Part shown: one piece after another, positions 16,994-24,514 of the stretch
Numbering within the stretch: the stretch's first letter is position 1
How the letters are laid out: every line of letters begins with the position of its first letter
Source: Methanomassiliicoccaceae archaeon UBA328
GTDB taxonomy: Archaea > Thermoplasmatota > Thermoplasmata > Methanomassiliicoccales > Methanomethylophilaceae
Direction of reading: 5' to 3'
NCBI GenBank assembly: GCA_002506905.1
Contig: DAYM01000006.1
Location: 56,490-120,489, forward strand
DNA length: 64,000 nt
Notes under the pieces: generated by a model
What the model saw: only the letters and a program-made list of their open reading frames with translations
Databases searched by the model: none
Told to the model about the DNA's origin: nothing
Position numbers and translations under genes: made by a program

Positions 16994-17113
16994 TTTGTTA
17001 ATTTTATCACCATTGATATTTCATTTATTATAAATGGCATATTAACAGAAAAGATAAAAAGGAATACGGTGGAAAAAGTTTGTTTTTGATAAGAGCGAGT
17101 GTACGTTTTACGC

Positions 17114-17653
17114 TCACTCTTTCTTTTCTTCGGCCTTCTTCTCTTCAGGAGCGACCTCTGTCGCCTCGGCGGGGGCTTCCTCTGCGGGAGCTTCTTCTGC
17201 CGGAGATTCTTCGGAGACCTCTGCGGGAGCTTCCTCGGAGACCTCTTCCGCTGCGGGAACGGCCTCTTTCTTGGACTTGGACTTCTTAACGGGCTTCGCC
17301 TTGGGAGCTTCTTCCTCGTCTTCCTCTTCCTCGGACTCCATTCTCTCCCTTTCGGCCCTGCGGAGTTCCTTGTACTTCTCCTTGGCCTCTTTCTCGGCAG
17401 CCTTCCTCTTGGCGATATCCTCTTTGAGCTGTGCCTTGGCAGCGGCCCTTTCCTCTTTCGGGAGCTCTCTGATCTCCTTCTTGCGCTGGGCCTCTACCTT
17501 CTTGTTGTGGTACTTCTCGTCGATGACCTTTTGCCTTGCGGCCTCGGCCTCGTCCTTCTTCGACTTGGCGATCTTCTCGTGCCTTACAGTTGCTTTCGGC
17601 TGATACTTGCCGTCGTTATTGTCTTTCTTGCTATCTGATTTGTGTTTCGACAT
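17114..17653 (-). CDS. Highly charged Lys/Glu/Ala coiled-coil protein
   Basis: 179 residues, start taken at MSKHKSDSKK (an ATG nine bases further up is possible). The first 40 residues are basic. The middle (about 40-110) is a heptad-like Lys/Glu/Ala/Arg helix, then an acidic run (SEEEEDEEEAPK), a basic KPVKKSKSKK patch, and a C-terminal tail of EEAPAE/EESPAEE repeats. No domain is recognised. Low complexity and charge suggest a nucleic-acid or ribosome associated or disordered protein. The long run of repeats argues against a functional guess from homology. Promoter TATA-like sequence lies at about 17717-17728. Confidence 0.65.
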   Translation of the reverse strand: MSKHKSDSKKDNNDGKYQPKATVRHEKIAKSKKDEAEAARQKVIDEKYHNKKVEAQRKKEIRELPKEERAAAKAQLKEDIAKRKAAEKEAKEKYKELRRAERERMESEEEEDEEEAPKAKPVKKSKSKKEAVPAAEEVSEEAPAEVSEESPAEEAPAEEAPAEATEVAPEEKKAEEKKE

Positions 17654-17732
17654 CGAGTTCACCTTTGGTTGGCTGTTTCAGCCTGCCATGAATGCGCCAT
17701 AATGATGGTTGTGTGATTTAAATATAAGGGTC

Positions 17733-17766
17733 GCGGCGGGATAAATGCCCTAACGGGCCCCGCCGC
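17733..17766 (-). terminator. Strong GC hairpin downstream of the superoxide reductase gene
   Basis: GCGGCGGG (17733-17740) pairs with CCCGCCGC (17759-17766), with an inner GCCC/GGGC stem and a TAAC loop. It lies between the superoxide reductase stop (17807) and the promoter of the coiled-coil gene. No T-run follows directly, so it may be a 3' stabilising structure or a small RNA rather than an intrinsic terminator. Confidence 0.45.
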
Positions 17767-17806
17767 AACGGTAAATGTAAGATGTTTTGGAATTCGGAGT
17801 ACGGGC

Positions 17807-18184
17807 TCAGCTTTTCCAAAGTCCGTGCAGGTTACAGAGTTCCCATGCAACGATGTTCTTTGCATCTGTCTTGAAGAATGCCTCCGGAACATCTCCGGGT
17901 TTGAGATATTTCCTCATGAGGATACCGTCTGCACATATCTCGATGTACACTATGTAGTGCTCGGGGGTCATGGGGTGAGATGCGTTCTTACCGACCTTTA
18001 CGAGGACGCCTCCGTCCTTCTTCTCTATGTACGGCACATGCTTCTCTGTCTCTGCGTCGCCGGTCTTGGGAACGAGCTCCTCCATGTTCTTGGGGCACTC
18101 TTTTCCTTCTTCGGAAACATAGACCATTTCGAGGATGTTTCCGCATTCTCCACATTTATAGACTTTCCTTATTTTGGATGTCAT
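17807..18184 (-). CDS. Superoxide reductase (desulfoferrodoxin type) with incomplete FeS4 site
   Basis: Reduces superoxide to peroxide in anaerobes without making O2. The catalytic neelaredoxin domain is complete: His in EKHVP with its Glu and Lys, His in ASHPMTPEHY (two), and the final Cys and His in CNLHGLW. The N-terminal desulforedoxin-like domain has YKCGECGN but only a single later Cys in GKECPK where the family has a Cys-Cys pair. One of the four ligands of the Dx iron is therefore missing. Length 125 is normal. It is divergent from the gene at 18282. Confidence 0.9.
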   Translation of the reverse strand: MTSKIRKVYKCGECGNILEMVYVSEEGKECPKNMEELVPKTGDAETEKHVPYIEKKDGGVLVKVGKNASHPMTPEHYIVYIEICADGILMRKYLKPGDVPEAFFKTDAKNIVAWELCNLHGLWKS

Positions 18185-18281
18185 TTGTTTTCACCCACCC
18201 TCAAATCACCTCATTCCGTATTTAAGACATCCCATCGGCCAGGCAATAGTAATAAATCCGTGTCACCCGATAGTACGGGAG

Positions 18282-18908
18282 ATGATAAGAGCATATTACA
18301 TCGAGTCGAAGGATGATATCATCATGACCGGCCCGGTGACGATCAGGAACGGGAGGCCGTATTTCAACGGAGCTATGATCCCCCTAAAGGAAGTGCCCCG
18401 CACCAGGGACAGGAGCACTGCCCTGCTGATCGATGCTTTGGGAATGCGCGTCAGGAACATGGATGACAAGGCGATAAGGGCCAAGCTCCCCGGAAGCGAC
18501 ATATGGTACATGACCTGCATCGAAAGGGAGGGAGATGTCTTCGACGGATTCCTCTCCAACGGCGATGCCCTGCTGATACCTTACCATTTCCTGATATCCG
18601 ACAGCGTACTCACCGCGGCATATGAGCTTTCTGACAGCTGCATACCTACGCTGTTCCTGACGAAAGGAGAGGTCCTCAAAAGGAAAGGGACGGAAGGGCT
18701 GCGCGATGTTCTCCGCAGACTGAGCCAGATGAAGTACGAGAGGACCGTGGTCTTCGATACCGACGGCACATTGACCGCAGATGACTGGAAGGAACTGAAC
18801 TATCAGTATCCGCAGATGATCCCGTATCTGAACAAGGACCTTCAGAAATTGGACGGGATAGATTTTCCCGATATCATATCGGACTGGCCGGATCTCCGTC
18901 AGATCTGA
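18282..18908 (+). CDS. Conserved archaeal protein of unknown function
   Basis: 208 residues, soluble, no signal peptide. I do not recognise the family. The first 100 residues look alpha/beta with MIRAYYIESKDDIIMTG and a loop LSNGDALLIPYHFL. Near residue 156 it has TVVFDTDGTLT, which looks like HAD motif I, but only 43 residues follow and no other HAD motif is seen, so HAD activity is not claimed. ATG 18282 is used because GGGAG precedes it; the frame is open upstream to 18174. Its 3' end overlaps the convergent flavoprotein gene by ten bases. Confidence 0.6.
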   Translation: MIRAYYIESKDDIIMTGPVTIRNGRPYFNGAMIPLKEVPRTRDRSTALLIDALGMRVRNMDDKAIRAKLPGSDIWYMTCIEREGDVFDGFLSNGDALLIPYHFLISDSVLTAAYELSDSCIPTLFLTKGEVLKRKGTEGLRDVLRRLSQMKYERTVVFDTDGTLTADDWKELNYQYPQMIPYLNKDLQKLDGIDFPDIISDWPDLRQI

Positions 18909-19429
18909 AGCCTGCCGATCCATTCGAGACATTCCGATGCGTAATCCCCGGGATCCTTATTGTCGGTTCCGGATATCTCCAGGGGGTCGGACCATTCCCT
19001 TCCCATGGTTATCGAGAATGCCCTCAGCTCACGGGAGACGTTGATGAAATCCGGTCTTTCGGAACCTCCGCATATCACCGCGGTCATACGGCCCCCTTTC
19101 CTTCTGTTCTCCGGGAACCAATAGGGCTGGAAACGCTCCATGTACCTTTTCAGGATGGCGGAAGTACCGCTGAATCTCACGGGTGTCGCAAATATCACCA
19201 GGTCCGAGGCCATGAATCTGTCCGTGAGCCTGTCGGCACCGTCGTCCTGATAGCATCTGCCGGTCTTTCCGCATATGCCGCAACCGGTGCAGAATCCCAT
19301 ATCGTGTTCGGTCAGATCCAACACCGACACGTCATACCCTTCGGAACTCAGAGTGTCCGATATCAGACCGCAGAGATAGGATGTAACGCCGTCGGGACGG
19401 CCTCCTCCGTTGACCAGCAGCACTTTCAT
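18899..19429 (-). CDS. NADPH-dependent FMN reductase-like / iron-sulfur flavoprotein
   Basis: 176-residue flavodoxin-fold protein beginning MKVLLVNGGGRPDG, with FMN-phosphate loop, a FCTGCGICGKTGRC segment and TPVRFSGTSAILKRYMER. The four Cys in the second segment resemble the compact cluster motif of archaeal iron-sulfur flavoproteins, where they may bind [4Fe-4S] next to FMN. Substrate unknown. It is divergent from egsA with about 60 bases between; the egsA TATA-like element lies there. Confidence 0.75.
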   Translation of the reverse strand: MKVLLVNGGGRPDGVTSYLCGLISDTLSSEGYDVSVLDLTEHDMGFCTGCGICGKTGRCYQDDGADRLTDRFMASDLVIFATPVRFSGTSAILKRYMERFQPYWFPENRRKGGRMTAVICGGSERPDFINVSRELRAFSITMGREWSDPLEISGTDNKDPGDYASECLEWIGRLQI

Positions 19430-19490
19430 GCCCTCTAATCGCAGAAAGTATCTTTATACCTTCTCTGCCATTTAACTGAAGGAATCTTAG

Positions 19491-20552
19491 ATGACCGAAT
19501 TCACAAAAGCCAAAACAATGGATTTCCCAAGGACCGTCAGGATAGGACACGATACTATCTTGGAGAGCGGACAGATCTGCGATGACCTTCAGTTCGGAAG
19601 GAACGGCACGATCATTACCGGGGAAAAGACCTACAGGGCTGCAGGGAAGACGGTCGAAGACCTGATGACCGACAGGAAGTACAATATCCGTGTGATATCC
19701 ACAGGAAATGCTACACCGGAGAATGTAGAGAATGCGATCGCCGTCTGCAAAGAGGATAAAGCAGATTATATCGCAGCCGTCGGAGGCGGAAGCAAGATCG
19801 ATATCGCAAAACTTGTGGCGGCAGATCTGAAGATACCTTTCCTGAGCATACCTACATCCGTAGCTCATGACGGTATCGCATCGGACAGGGCCTCGCTGAA
19901 ACTCGACAAGGGCTCGAAATCGGTCCCCGCAGTATCCCCGATGGGAATAATAGCAGATTCGGCGGTCATCAACAAAGCACCCTACCGCTTCCTGGCGGCA
20001 GGATGCGCAGACGTCATATCCAACCTCAATGCATTGAACGACTGGGATTTCGCAGTGAGGATGAGGAATGTTGATTTCAGCAGTTCCGGATATGCGATAT
20101 CCAAATTCGCGGCAGAGAATCTCATCGAGAACTGCCAACTGATAAAGCCACATTTTGAAGAGAGTGTATGGATGACCATGAGGCCCATAATCGCCTCAGG
20201 TGTGTCCATGTGTATCGCGGGGAGTTCGAGGCCTACCAGCGGCTCGGAGCACATGTTCTCCCACGCATTGGACCTGTTACATCCGAGCGGTGCGCTCCAC
20301 GGAGAGCAGTGCGGACTCGGAACTATAATGATGATGGAGCTCCACGGAGGCAACTGGGAAAGGATCAGGGATGCGCTCCGTACGATAGGGGCGCCGGTGA
20401 CGGCAAAACAGCTGAACATACCGGACCAGCACATCATTGATGCCCTGGTAGCTGCCAAGGACATCAGAAAGGACAGGTTCACGATTCTCGGAGATTGGGG
20501 GCTCACGGAAGAGGCCGCTGAGAACCTTGCCCGTTCCACGGGCGTAATCTGA
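19491..20552 (+). CDS. egsA: sn-Glycerol-1-phosphate dehydrogenase
   Basis: Makes the sn-glycerol-1-phosphate backbone of archaeal ether lipids from dihydroxyacetone phosphate. The NAD-binding loop is AAVGGGSKIDIAKLVA, and the zinc ligands lie in the Asp-containing ALNDWDF region, SGSEHMFSHALD and LHGEQCG. SIPTSVAHDGIASDRAS is typical. 353 residues. A TCTTTATACC element at about 19448-19457 is a likely TATA box. UPF0179 follows eight bases later in the same direction. Confidence 0.95.
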   Translation: MTEFTKAKTMDFPRTVRIGHDTILESGQICDDLQFGRNGTIITGEKTYRAAGKTVEDLMTDRKYNIRVISTGNATPENVENAIAVCKEDKADYIAAVGGGSKIDIAKLVAADLKIPFLSIPTSVAHDGIASDRASLKLDKGSKSVPAVSPMGIIADSAVINKAPYRFLAAGCADVISNLNALNDWDFAVRMRNVDFSSSGYAISKFAAENLIENCQLIKPHFEESVWMTMRPIIASGVSMCIAGSSRPTSGSEHMFSHALDLLHPSGALHGEQCGLGTIMMMELHGGNWERIRDALRTIGAPVTAKQLNIPDQHIIDALVAAKDIRKDRFTILGDWGLTEEAAENLARSTGVI

Positions 20553-20560
20553 GGGATAAA

Positions 20561-20986
20561 ATGGTATTGATCACACTTGTCGGAGAACCGACGGCAACAC
20601 CGGGAAGCAGATTCTACTATCTCGGTCCGCTTACCGACTGCAAAGAATGCAAACTTAGGAACGTCTGCTTCAATCTCGAACAGGGAAGCCTGTACGAGAT
20701 CACCAAGATAAGGGAGCAGAAACACGAATGTGCTCTGAGGGAAGAACCTGTCAGCGTGGTAGAGGTCGAAAAGGTGGCTGTGTCCGCCTGTCTGCCCAAG
20801 AAACAGGCCATCGACGGAAGCATGATAACCTATCAGCCGCCCAAATGCGGAAATATCGGCTGCGAGAACTATACAAAATGTTTCCCGACGGGATCGGAGG
20901 ACGGAAGGAAATATTCCATCACCGAGGTCGGCGGCAATGCCGAGTGTCCCGAAGGGGAGAAAATGGTTTTCGTAAAGATGATCTGA
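20561..20986 (+). CDS. UPF0179 family archaeal protein
   Basis: 141-residue cysteine-rich protein of the archaeal UPF0179 family. It starts MVLITLVGEPTATPGSRF and has eight or more Cys, including TDCKECKLRNVCFNLE, CALREEP, CGNIGCENYTKC and the late Cys in NAECPEG, which suggests metal or Fe-S binding. The function of the family is unknown. It is cotranscribed with egsA, and it converges on purC with only four bases between. Confidence 0.88.
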   Translation: MVLITLVGEPTATPGSRFYYLGPLTDCKECKLRNVCFNLEQGSLYEITKIREQKHECALREEPVSVVEVEKVAVSACLPKKQAIDGSMITYQPPKCGNIGCENYTKCFPTGSEDGRKYSITEVGGNAECPEGEKMVFVKMI

Positions 20987-20990
20987 ATCC

Positions 20991-21893
20991 TCAGAACTTC
21001 TCTCCCGTGATCCTTTCGTACATATCGACGTAGAGCTTGCTCACGCGGTCGATGACGTCCTGAGGAAGGGCGGGTATGTCAGGTTCGGGCTTTCCGGCCT
21101 CACGTGCGGCCATGAGCTTTGCGTGGTATCCGGTCTCACGGTAATACTGACGGACGAATTCCTTGGAGAGTTCGACGATATTGCCTTTGGCATACTCGTC
21201 TGCATCCCACCAGCGGTCCTCGTCAAGGGTTCCGAATGTATCGACGACGATGAGGTTTCTGTTCTCGTCGTATCCGAACTCTTTCTTTCCGTCGCAGTGG
21301 ATCAGCTTGCGCTTGGCCGCCTCTTTGGCGATGATCTCATCGACCTTGAGGACGGTATCCATGATCTCCTTGTACTCGGCATCCGTGAGTCCGGCAATCT
21401 TCTTTGCCTCCTCATCGGTGAGGTTCCTGTCGGTGGCCTCGAGCTTTGTCGTGGCCTCCATGTAGGGGCGGGGAAGCTTCTCACCGTACTTGACCTGATG
21501 TCCCTTGGGGAATCCGAGGTCCTCTGCGGTGATCTTGCCTGCTTTCACACGGTCAAGAAGAGATCCTGCAACGTAATATCTGCAGATGATCTCCAGAGGG
21601 ATGAGATAGTTCACCGTCTCGGTATTGATCTTATCGTAATCCCTGATAACATTGACCTTCTTCACTCTCATTCTGTCGGGTGCGGGCTCATCGATGTAGT
21701 GGTTCCTGATGCCGTTCTCGGAAAGCAGTCTGAACCAGAATTTTGCGGTCCTGCAGAGAGTTTCTCCTTTGTGGGGGATCTGCGAAGGAATGATCTTATC
21801 GAAAACCGAAATATTGTTGGTGTAGGCGAACTCCAGCGTGTTGTCGTCGACCAAATAGACCTCTTTGACCTTTCCGGTCATGATGTGCTGCAT
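20991..21893 (-). CDS. purC: SAICAR synthetase PurC
   Basis: Purine pathway ligase that condenses CAIR with aspartate using ATP. The start GKVKEVYLVDDNTLEFAYT and SVFD are typical, followed by RNHYID, PLEIICRYYVAGS, PRPYMEATTKLEATDRNLT (SAICAR-binding region) and LIVVDTFGTLDEDRWW. 300 residues. It starts 26 bases after the E1-like gene on the same strand, so it may belong to the nadM-pncC-E1-purC unit. Confidence 0.95.
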   Translation of the reverse strand: MQHIMTGKVKEVYLVDDNTLEFAYTNNISVFDKIIPSQIPHKGETLCRTAKFWFRLLSENGIRNHYIDEPAPDRMRVKKVNVIRDYDKINTETVNYLIPLEIICRYYVAGSLLDRVKAGKITAEDLGFPKGHQVKYGEKLPRPYMEATTKLEATDRNLTDEEAKKIAGLTDAEYKEIMDTVLKVDEIIAKEAAKRKLIHCDGKKEFGYDENRNLIVVDTFGTLDEDRWWDADEYAKGNIVELSKEFVRQYYRETGYHAKLMAAREAGKPEPDIPALPQDVIDRVSKLYVDMYERITGEKF

Positions 21894-21918
21894 GAATCAT
21901 GCGATTGAATGGCTGATA

Positions 21919-22626
21919 TTAATATTCAGCGTGAGAGCATGCGGAACAAGTAGGATCTTTGGACACGGGAGTGACCTCTACCTCGCCCATTTCAAGGTCG
22001 GCAACGAGGATTTTGCCTTCTAACGTCTTTCCGATGCCCGAGGCGATCTTGAGGACCTCGTTCGCCTGTACCGAAGCGATGAATGCGACCGCAGAGGATA
22101 CGGACGGATTATTATCGCCGTCATCTCCTTTCAGTATGCATTCCAGGCAGGGTGTCTTTCCGGGGACCATGACCGTGACCTGACCGCACATTCCGGATAC
22201 TCCGCCGTGCACAACGGTCGCACCGCTCTTCAGGGCATAGTCGTTGAGTACCCTTCTGGAAGCCACACTGTCCAGGCAGTCCACCAGGATCTCGCAGTCG
22301 TCCAGAACGTCCGTGTTCCAATCATTTATGAAAACAGGATGGGGTTCGACGAACACATCGGGATTCAAGTCCTTTATCCAACGTGCTAAAAGTATCGCTT
22401 TCTTCTCCTGATCGCCGTCGCGGTAGACGAACTGACGGTTGAGATTTGTTATGTCCGGAGAGTCGCCGTCTATCAGGACCAGCCTGCCTATCCCCGCAGA
22501 TGCCAATTCGGTGGCAACGTAGGTTCCCAACCCTCCGCATCCGATGATGCCGACGGTCGATTTCTCGATACGGGACTGGCCTTTGACACCGAATACCTCT
22601 TCCTGTCTGCTGTAACGGGGATTCAT
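21919..22626 (-). CDS. E1-like ThiF/MoeB/UbaA adenylyltransferase
   Basis: 235-residue non-canonical E1 enzyme that adenylates the C-terminal glycine of ubiquitin-like or sulfur-carrier proteins. Visible are RYSRQEEVFG, the nucleotide loop VGIIGCGGLGTYVA, LIDGDSPDITNLNRQFVY, and the zinc Cys pairs CLEC and CSAC. Archaeal UbaA serves MoaD-like, tRNA-thiolation and SAMP proteins. Because the dedicated ThiF in this window is broken, this enzyme is a candidate substitute. It overlaps pncC by four bases. The catalytic Cys is probably in the SGMCGQVTVM region. Confidence 0.85.
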   Translation of the reverse strand: MNPRYSRQEEVFGVKGQSRIEKSTVGIIGCGGLGTYVATELASAGIGRLVLIDGDSPDITNLNRQFVYRDGDQEKKAILLARWIKDLNPDVFVEPHPVFINDWNTDVLDDCEILVDCLDSVASRRVLNDYALKSGATVVHGGVSGMCGQVTVMVPGKTPCLECILKGDDGDNNPSVSSAVAFIASVQANEVLKIASGIGKTLEGKILVADLEMGEVEVTPVSKDPTCSACSHAEY

Positions 22627-23093
22627 TGCGATACCATCTCGAAAAGCATTTCTGCGGCCTTGTCCGCGGAGGACCTCCTGATCTGAGCACGGTCGCCCTT
22701 GAATTTGTTCTCTCTGACAACGGTATTGTCGCCGTCGGTGACCGCAATGTATACCAATCCCACGGGTTTGGTCTCGGTGGCCCCTCCCGGACCCGCAATG
22801 CCGGTTATGGCCACGGCGTAATCGGATCCGTAGATCCTCTTCGATCCCAGGGCCATCTCTCCGGCCGTCTTGAAACTCACGGCCCCGAGGTCATCGAGGG
22901 TCTTCTTACAGACGCCCAAAATGTTCTCCTTTGCCTCGTTGCTGTATGTTACCGCACTTCCCAGGAAGTATGCCGAAGAACCCGCCCTTTCGGTCATCAT
23001 GGCCCCGAACATCCCTCCTGTGCACGATTCCGCCGCAGATACTTTGTATCCTTTGTCGATAAGAACGCCGATGAGGGGGTCCAGATCCATCAT
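22623..23093 (-). CDS. pncC: Nicotinamide-nucleotide amidohydrolase PncC (CinA C-terminal domain)
   Basis: Deamidates NMN to nicotinate mononucleotide. The stand-alone CinA C-terminal fold is clear: AAESCTGGMFGAMMTERAGSS at the start and VAITGIAGPGGATETKPVG in the middle; 156 residues. It overlaps nadM by four bases upstream and the E1-like gene by four bases downstream. The pairing with nadM supports a role in pyridine nucleotide recycling. Confidence 0.92.
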   Translation of the reverse strand: MMDLDPLIGVLIDKGYKVSAAESCTGGMFGAMMTERAGSSAYFLGSAVTYSNEAKENILGVCKKTLDDLGAVSFKTAGEMALGSKRIYGSDYAVAITGIAGPGGATETKPVGLVYIAVTDGDNTVVRENKFKGDRAQIRRSSADKAAEMLFEMVSQ

Positions 23094-23608
23094 TCACCTC
23101 CGGAGATGTCCCTCAGCCTGCTGACGCCGTCTATCTCGTCGATGACACGGGCAACGGCGGGAGGCACCAGAGAGCGCCAATCCTCTCCGTTCACCATACG
23201 TCTTCTGACCTCCGTTCCGGAATACATGTCTCTTGAGTACAGAGGTGAGTCCCTGAGTTCGAATCCCGCCTCGGAGAACAGACGCCTTGTGAAATGGTTG
23301 TTGCTGTATACGCGTTTGAACGGCGGTACCATCGAGACCACATGGGATACCCAAACGGAATATCTGTTCAGGTCCTCGATCGGGACGATACAGTAATCAT
23401 CGACACCGGCCTCTTTCAGGGCCTCGTCGATCATGAGATACCTCTCACCCGCGGTGAACGGATTATCGGGCTCGTGAGAATATTGGGCACTGCCGATACC
23501 TATCACAAGACCCTCCGATTCCGCAGAGCATTTGCGAATGACCTCCAAGTGTCCGTTGTGAAAAGGCTGAAATCTGCCTATCACCAATGAGCGTCCGTGT
23601 CCGTCCAT
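23090..23608 (-). CDS. nadM: NMN adenylyltransferase NadM
   Basis: Archaeal type nucleotidyltransferase that makes NAD from NMN and ATP. The HxGH region reads VIGRFQPFHNGHLEVI and the C-terminal motif SGTEVRRRM corresponds to ISSTxxR. ATG 23608 gives MDGHGRSLVIGRF, the normal start; the frame is open 24 codons further but that part is not conserved-looking. 172 residues. First gene of a tight unit nadM-pncC-E1-like. Confidence 0.93.
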   Translation of the reverse strand: MDGHGRSLVIGRFQPFHNGHLEVIRKCSAESEGLVIGIGSAQYSHEPDNPFTAGERYLMIDEALKEAGVDDYCIVPIEDLNRYSVWVSHVVSMVPPFKRVYSNNHFTRRLFSEAGFELRDSPLYSRDMYSGTEVRRRMVNGEDWRSLVPPAVARVIDEIDGVSRLRDISGGE

Positions 23609-23809
23609 ATTGACTGGTACAGTATTGTACAGATAAAAGGATAACCAACAAAACAGCGTGTTTTCGATCTTTCCGATCATTGTCCCATGGAGAGGACCTG
23701 GCGGAGCTCATTTTAGTTCAAAAACAGCAACAATAATTAATACTGTATCAAAACAATACTCAACACTGATTATAATACAACCAACAAGACCATCATTTGG
23801 TTCTCCTCG

Positions 23810-24475
23810 ATGGCCATCATTGCTTCATTGTTCGTTGAAGGGATCGCCCTCACCGATGAACATGACAGCCCCGGTATCGATGACTACGCATCCAACAGCC
23901 TGCCTCAGATCACCACATTGATCATTCCCGACAGTATCACTACGATCGACAACGCCGCATTTTGGAACTGCAATAACATTACTTCCCCATATATCGGGAC
24001 CGGAGTGACCGATGTAGAAGACTACAGTACGTTCAATTGCTTCAAATTCTTCGATGAGGACGATGTTGAACTGACCTCGATCGCAGATATCATCGGCCAT
24101 TGTTACAACTACTCCGATTCCCTGAACGGAATGAAGGTCGCAGAAACATGTCAGGTCGAATTGGATACGGATCCCGATCACGGGTCTGTCATAGGTGACG
24201 GCCCTCACGGCCTGGGATCCGAAATATCCATACTGGCCATAGCTGACGAGGGTTACTCGTTCGTCGGATGGTATGATGAGGGAGACCTGGCATCAAAGGA
24301 AGCCAGATACACATTCGCCGTAACAGGGGATGTTTCCTACACCGCAGAGTTCAGGGTGGGACCCGAACCCTCAGACGGCAGCGTTTGGATCTGGATCACC
24401 GCAGCGATCGTGATAATACTTGTTGCTGCGGTCGCGGCATACTGCTTCGTCAGAAGCAACAGGTCCAATGCGTGA
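23810..24475 (+). pseudogene. Remnant of a BspA-like leucine-rich surface protein
   Basis: The 221-residue frame shows about one and a half BspA-type leucine-rich units (IIPDSITTIDNAAFWNC), a Listeria-Bacteroides-like piece (SFVGWYDEGD), and a C-terminal membrane helix with basic tail (about residues 193-221). Intact BspA-like proteins carry many repeats. The hydrophobic signal-like segment starts upstream of the ATG (NKTIIWFSS before MAIIASLFVEG) but no start codon is available there before a TAA at 23738. I read it as a gene that lost its start and most repeats. It could still make a short anchored peptide. Confidence 0.6.
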
Positions 24476-24514
24476 ACAGAAGAAGAAAAATTAAAAGGTT
24501 TTTTTGAAAGGTAT

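Noticed and set aside
18744..18780. HAD phosphatase from the DTDGTLT motif at 18282-18908
   Set aside because: Only motif I is matched, near the C-terminus, with no room for the other motifs.
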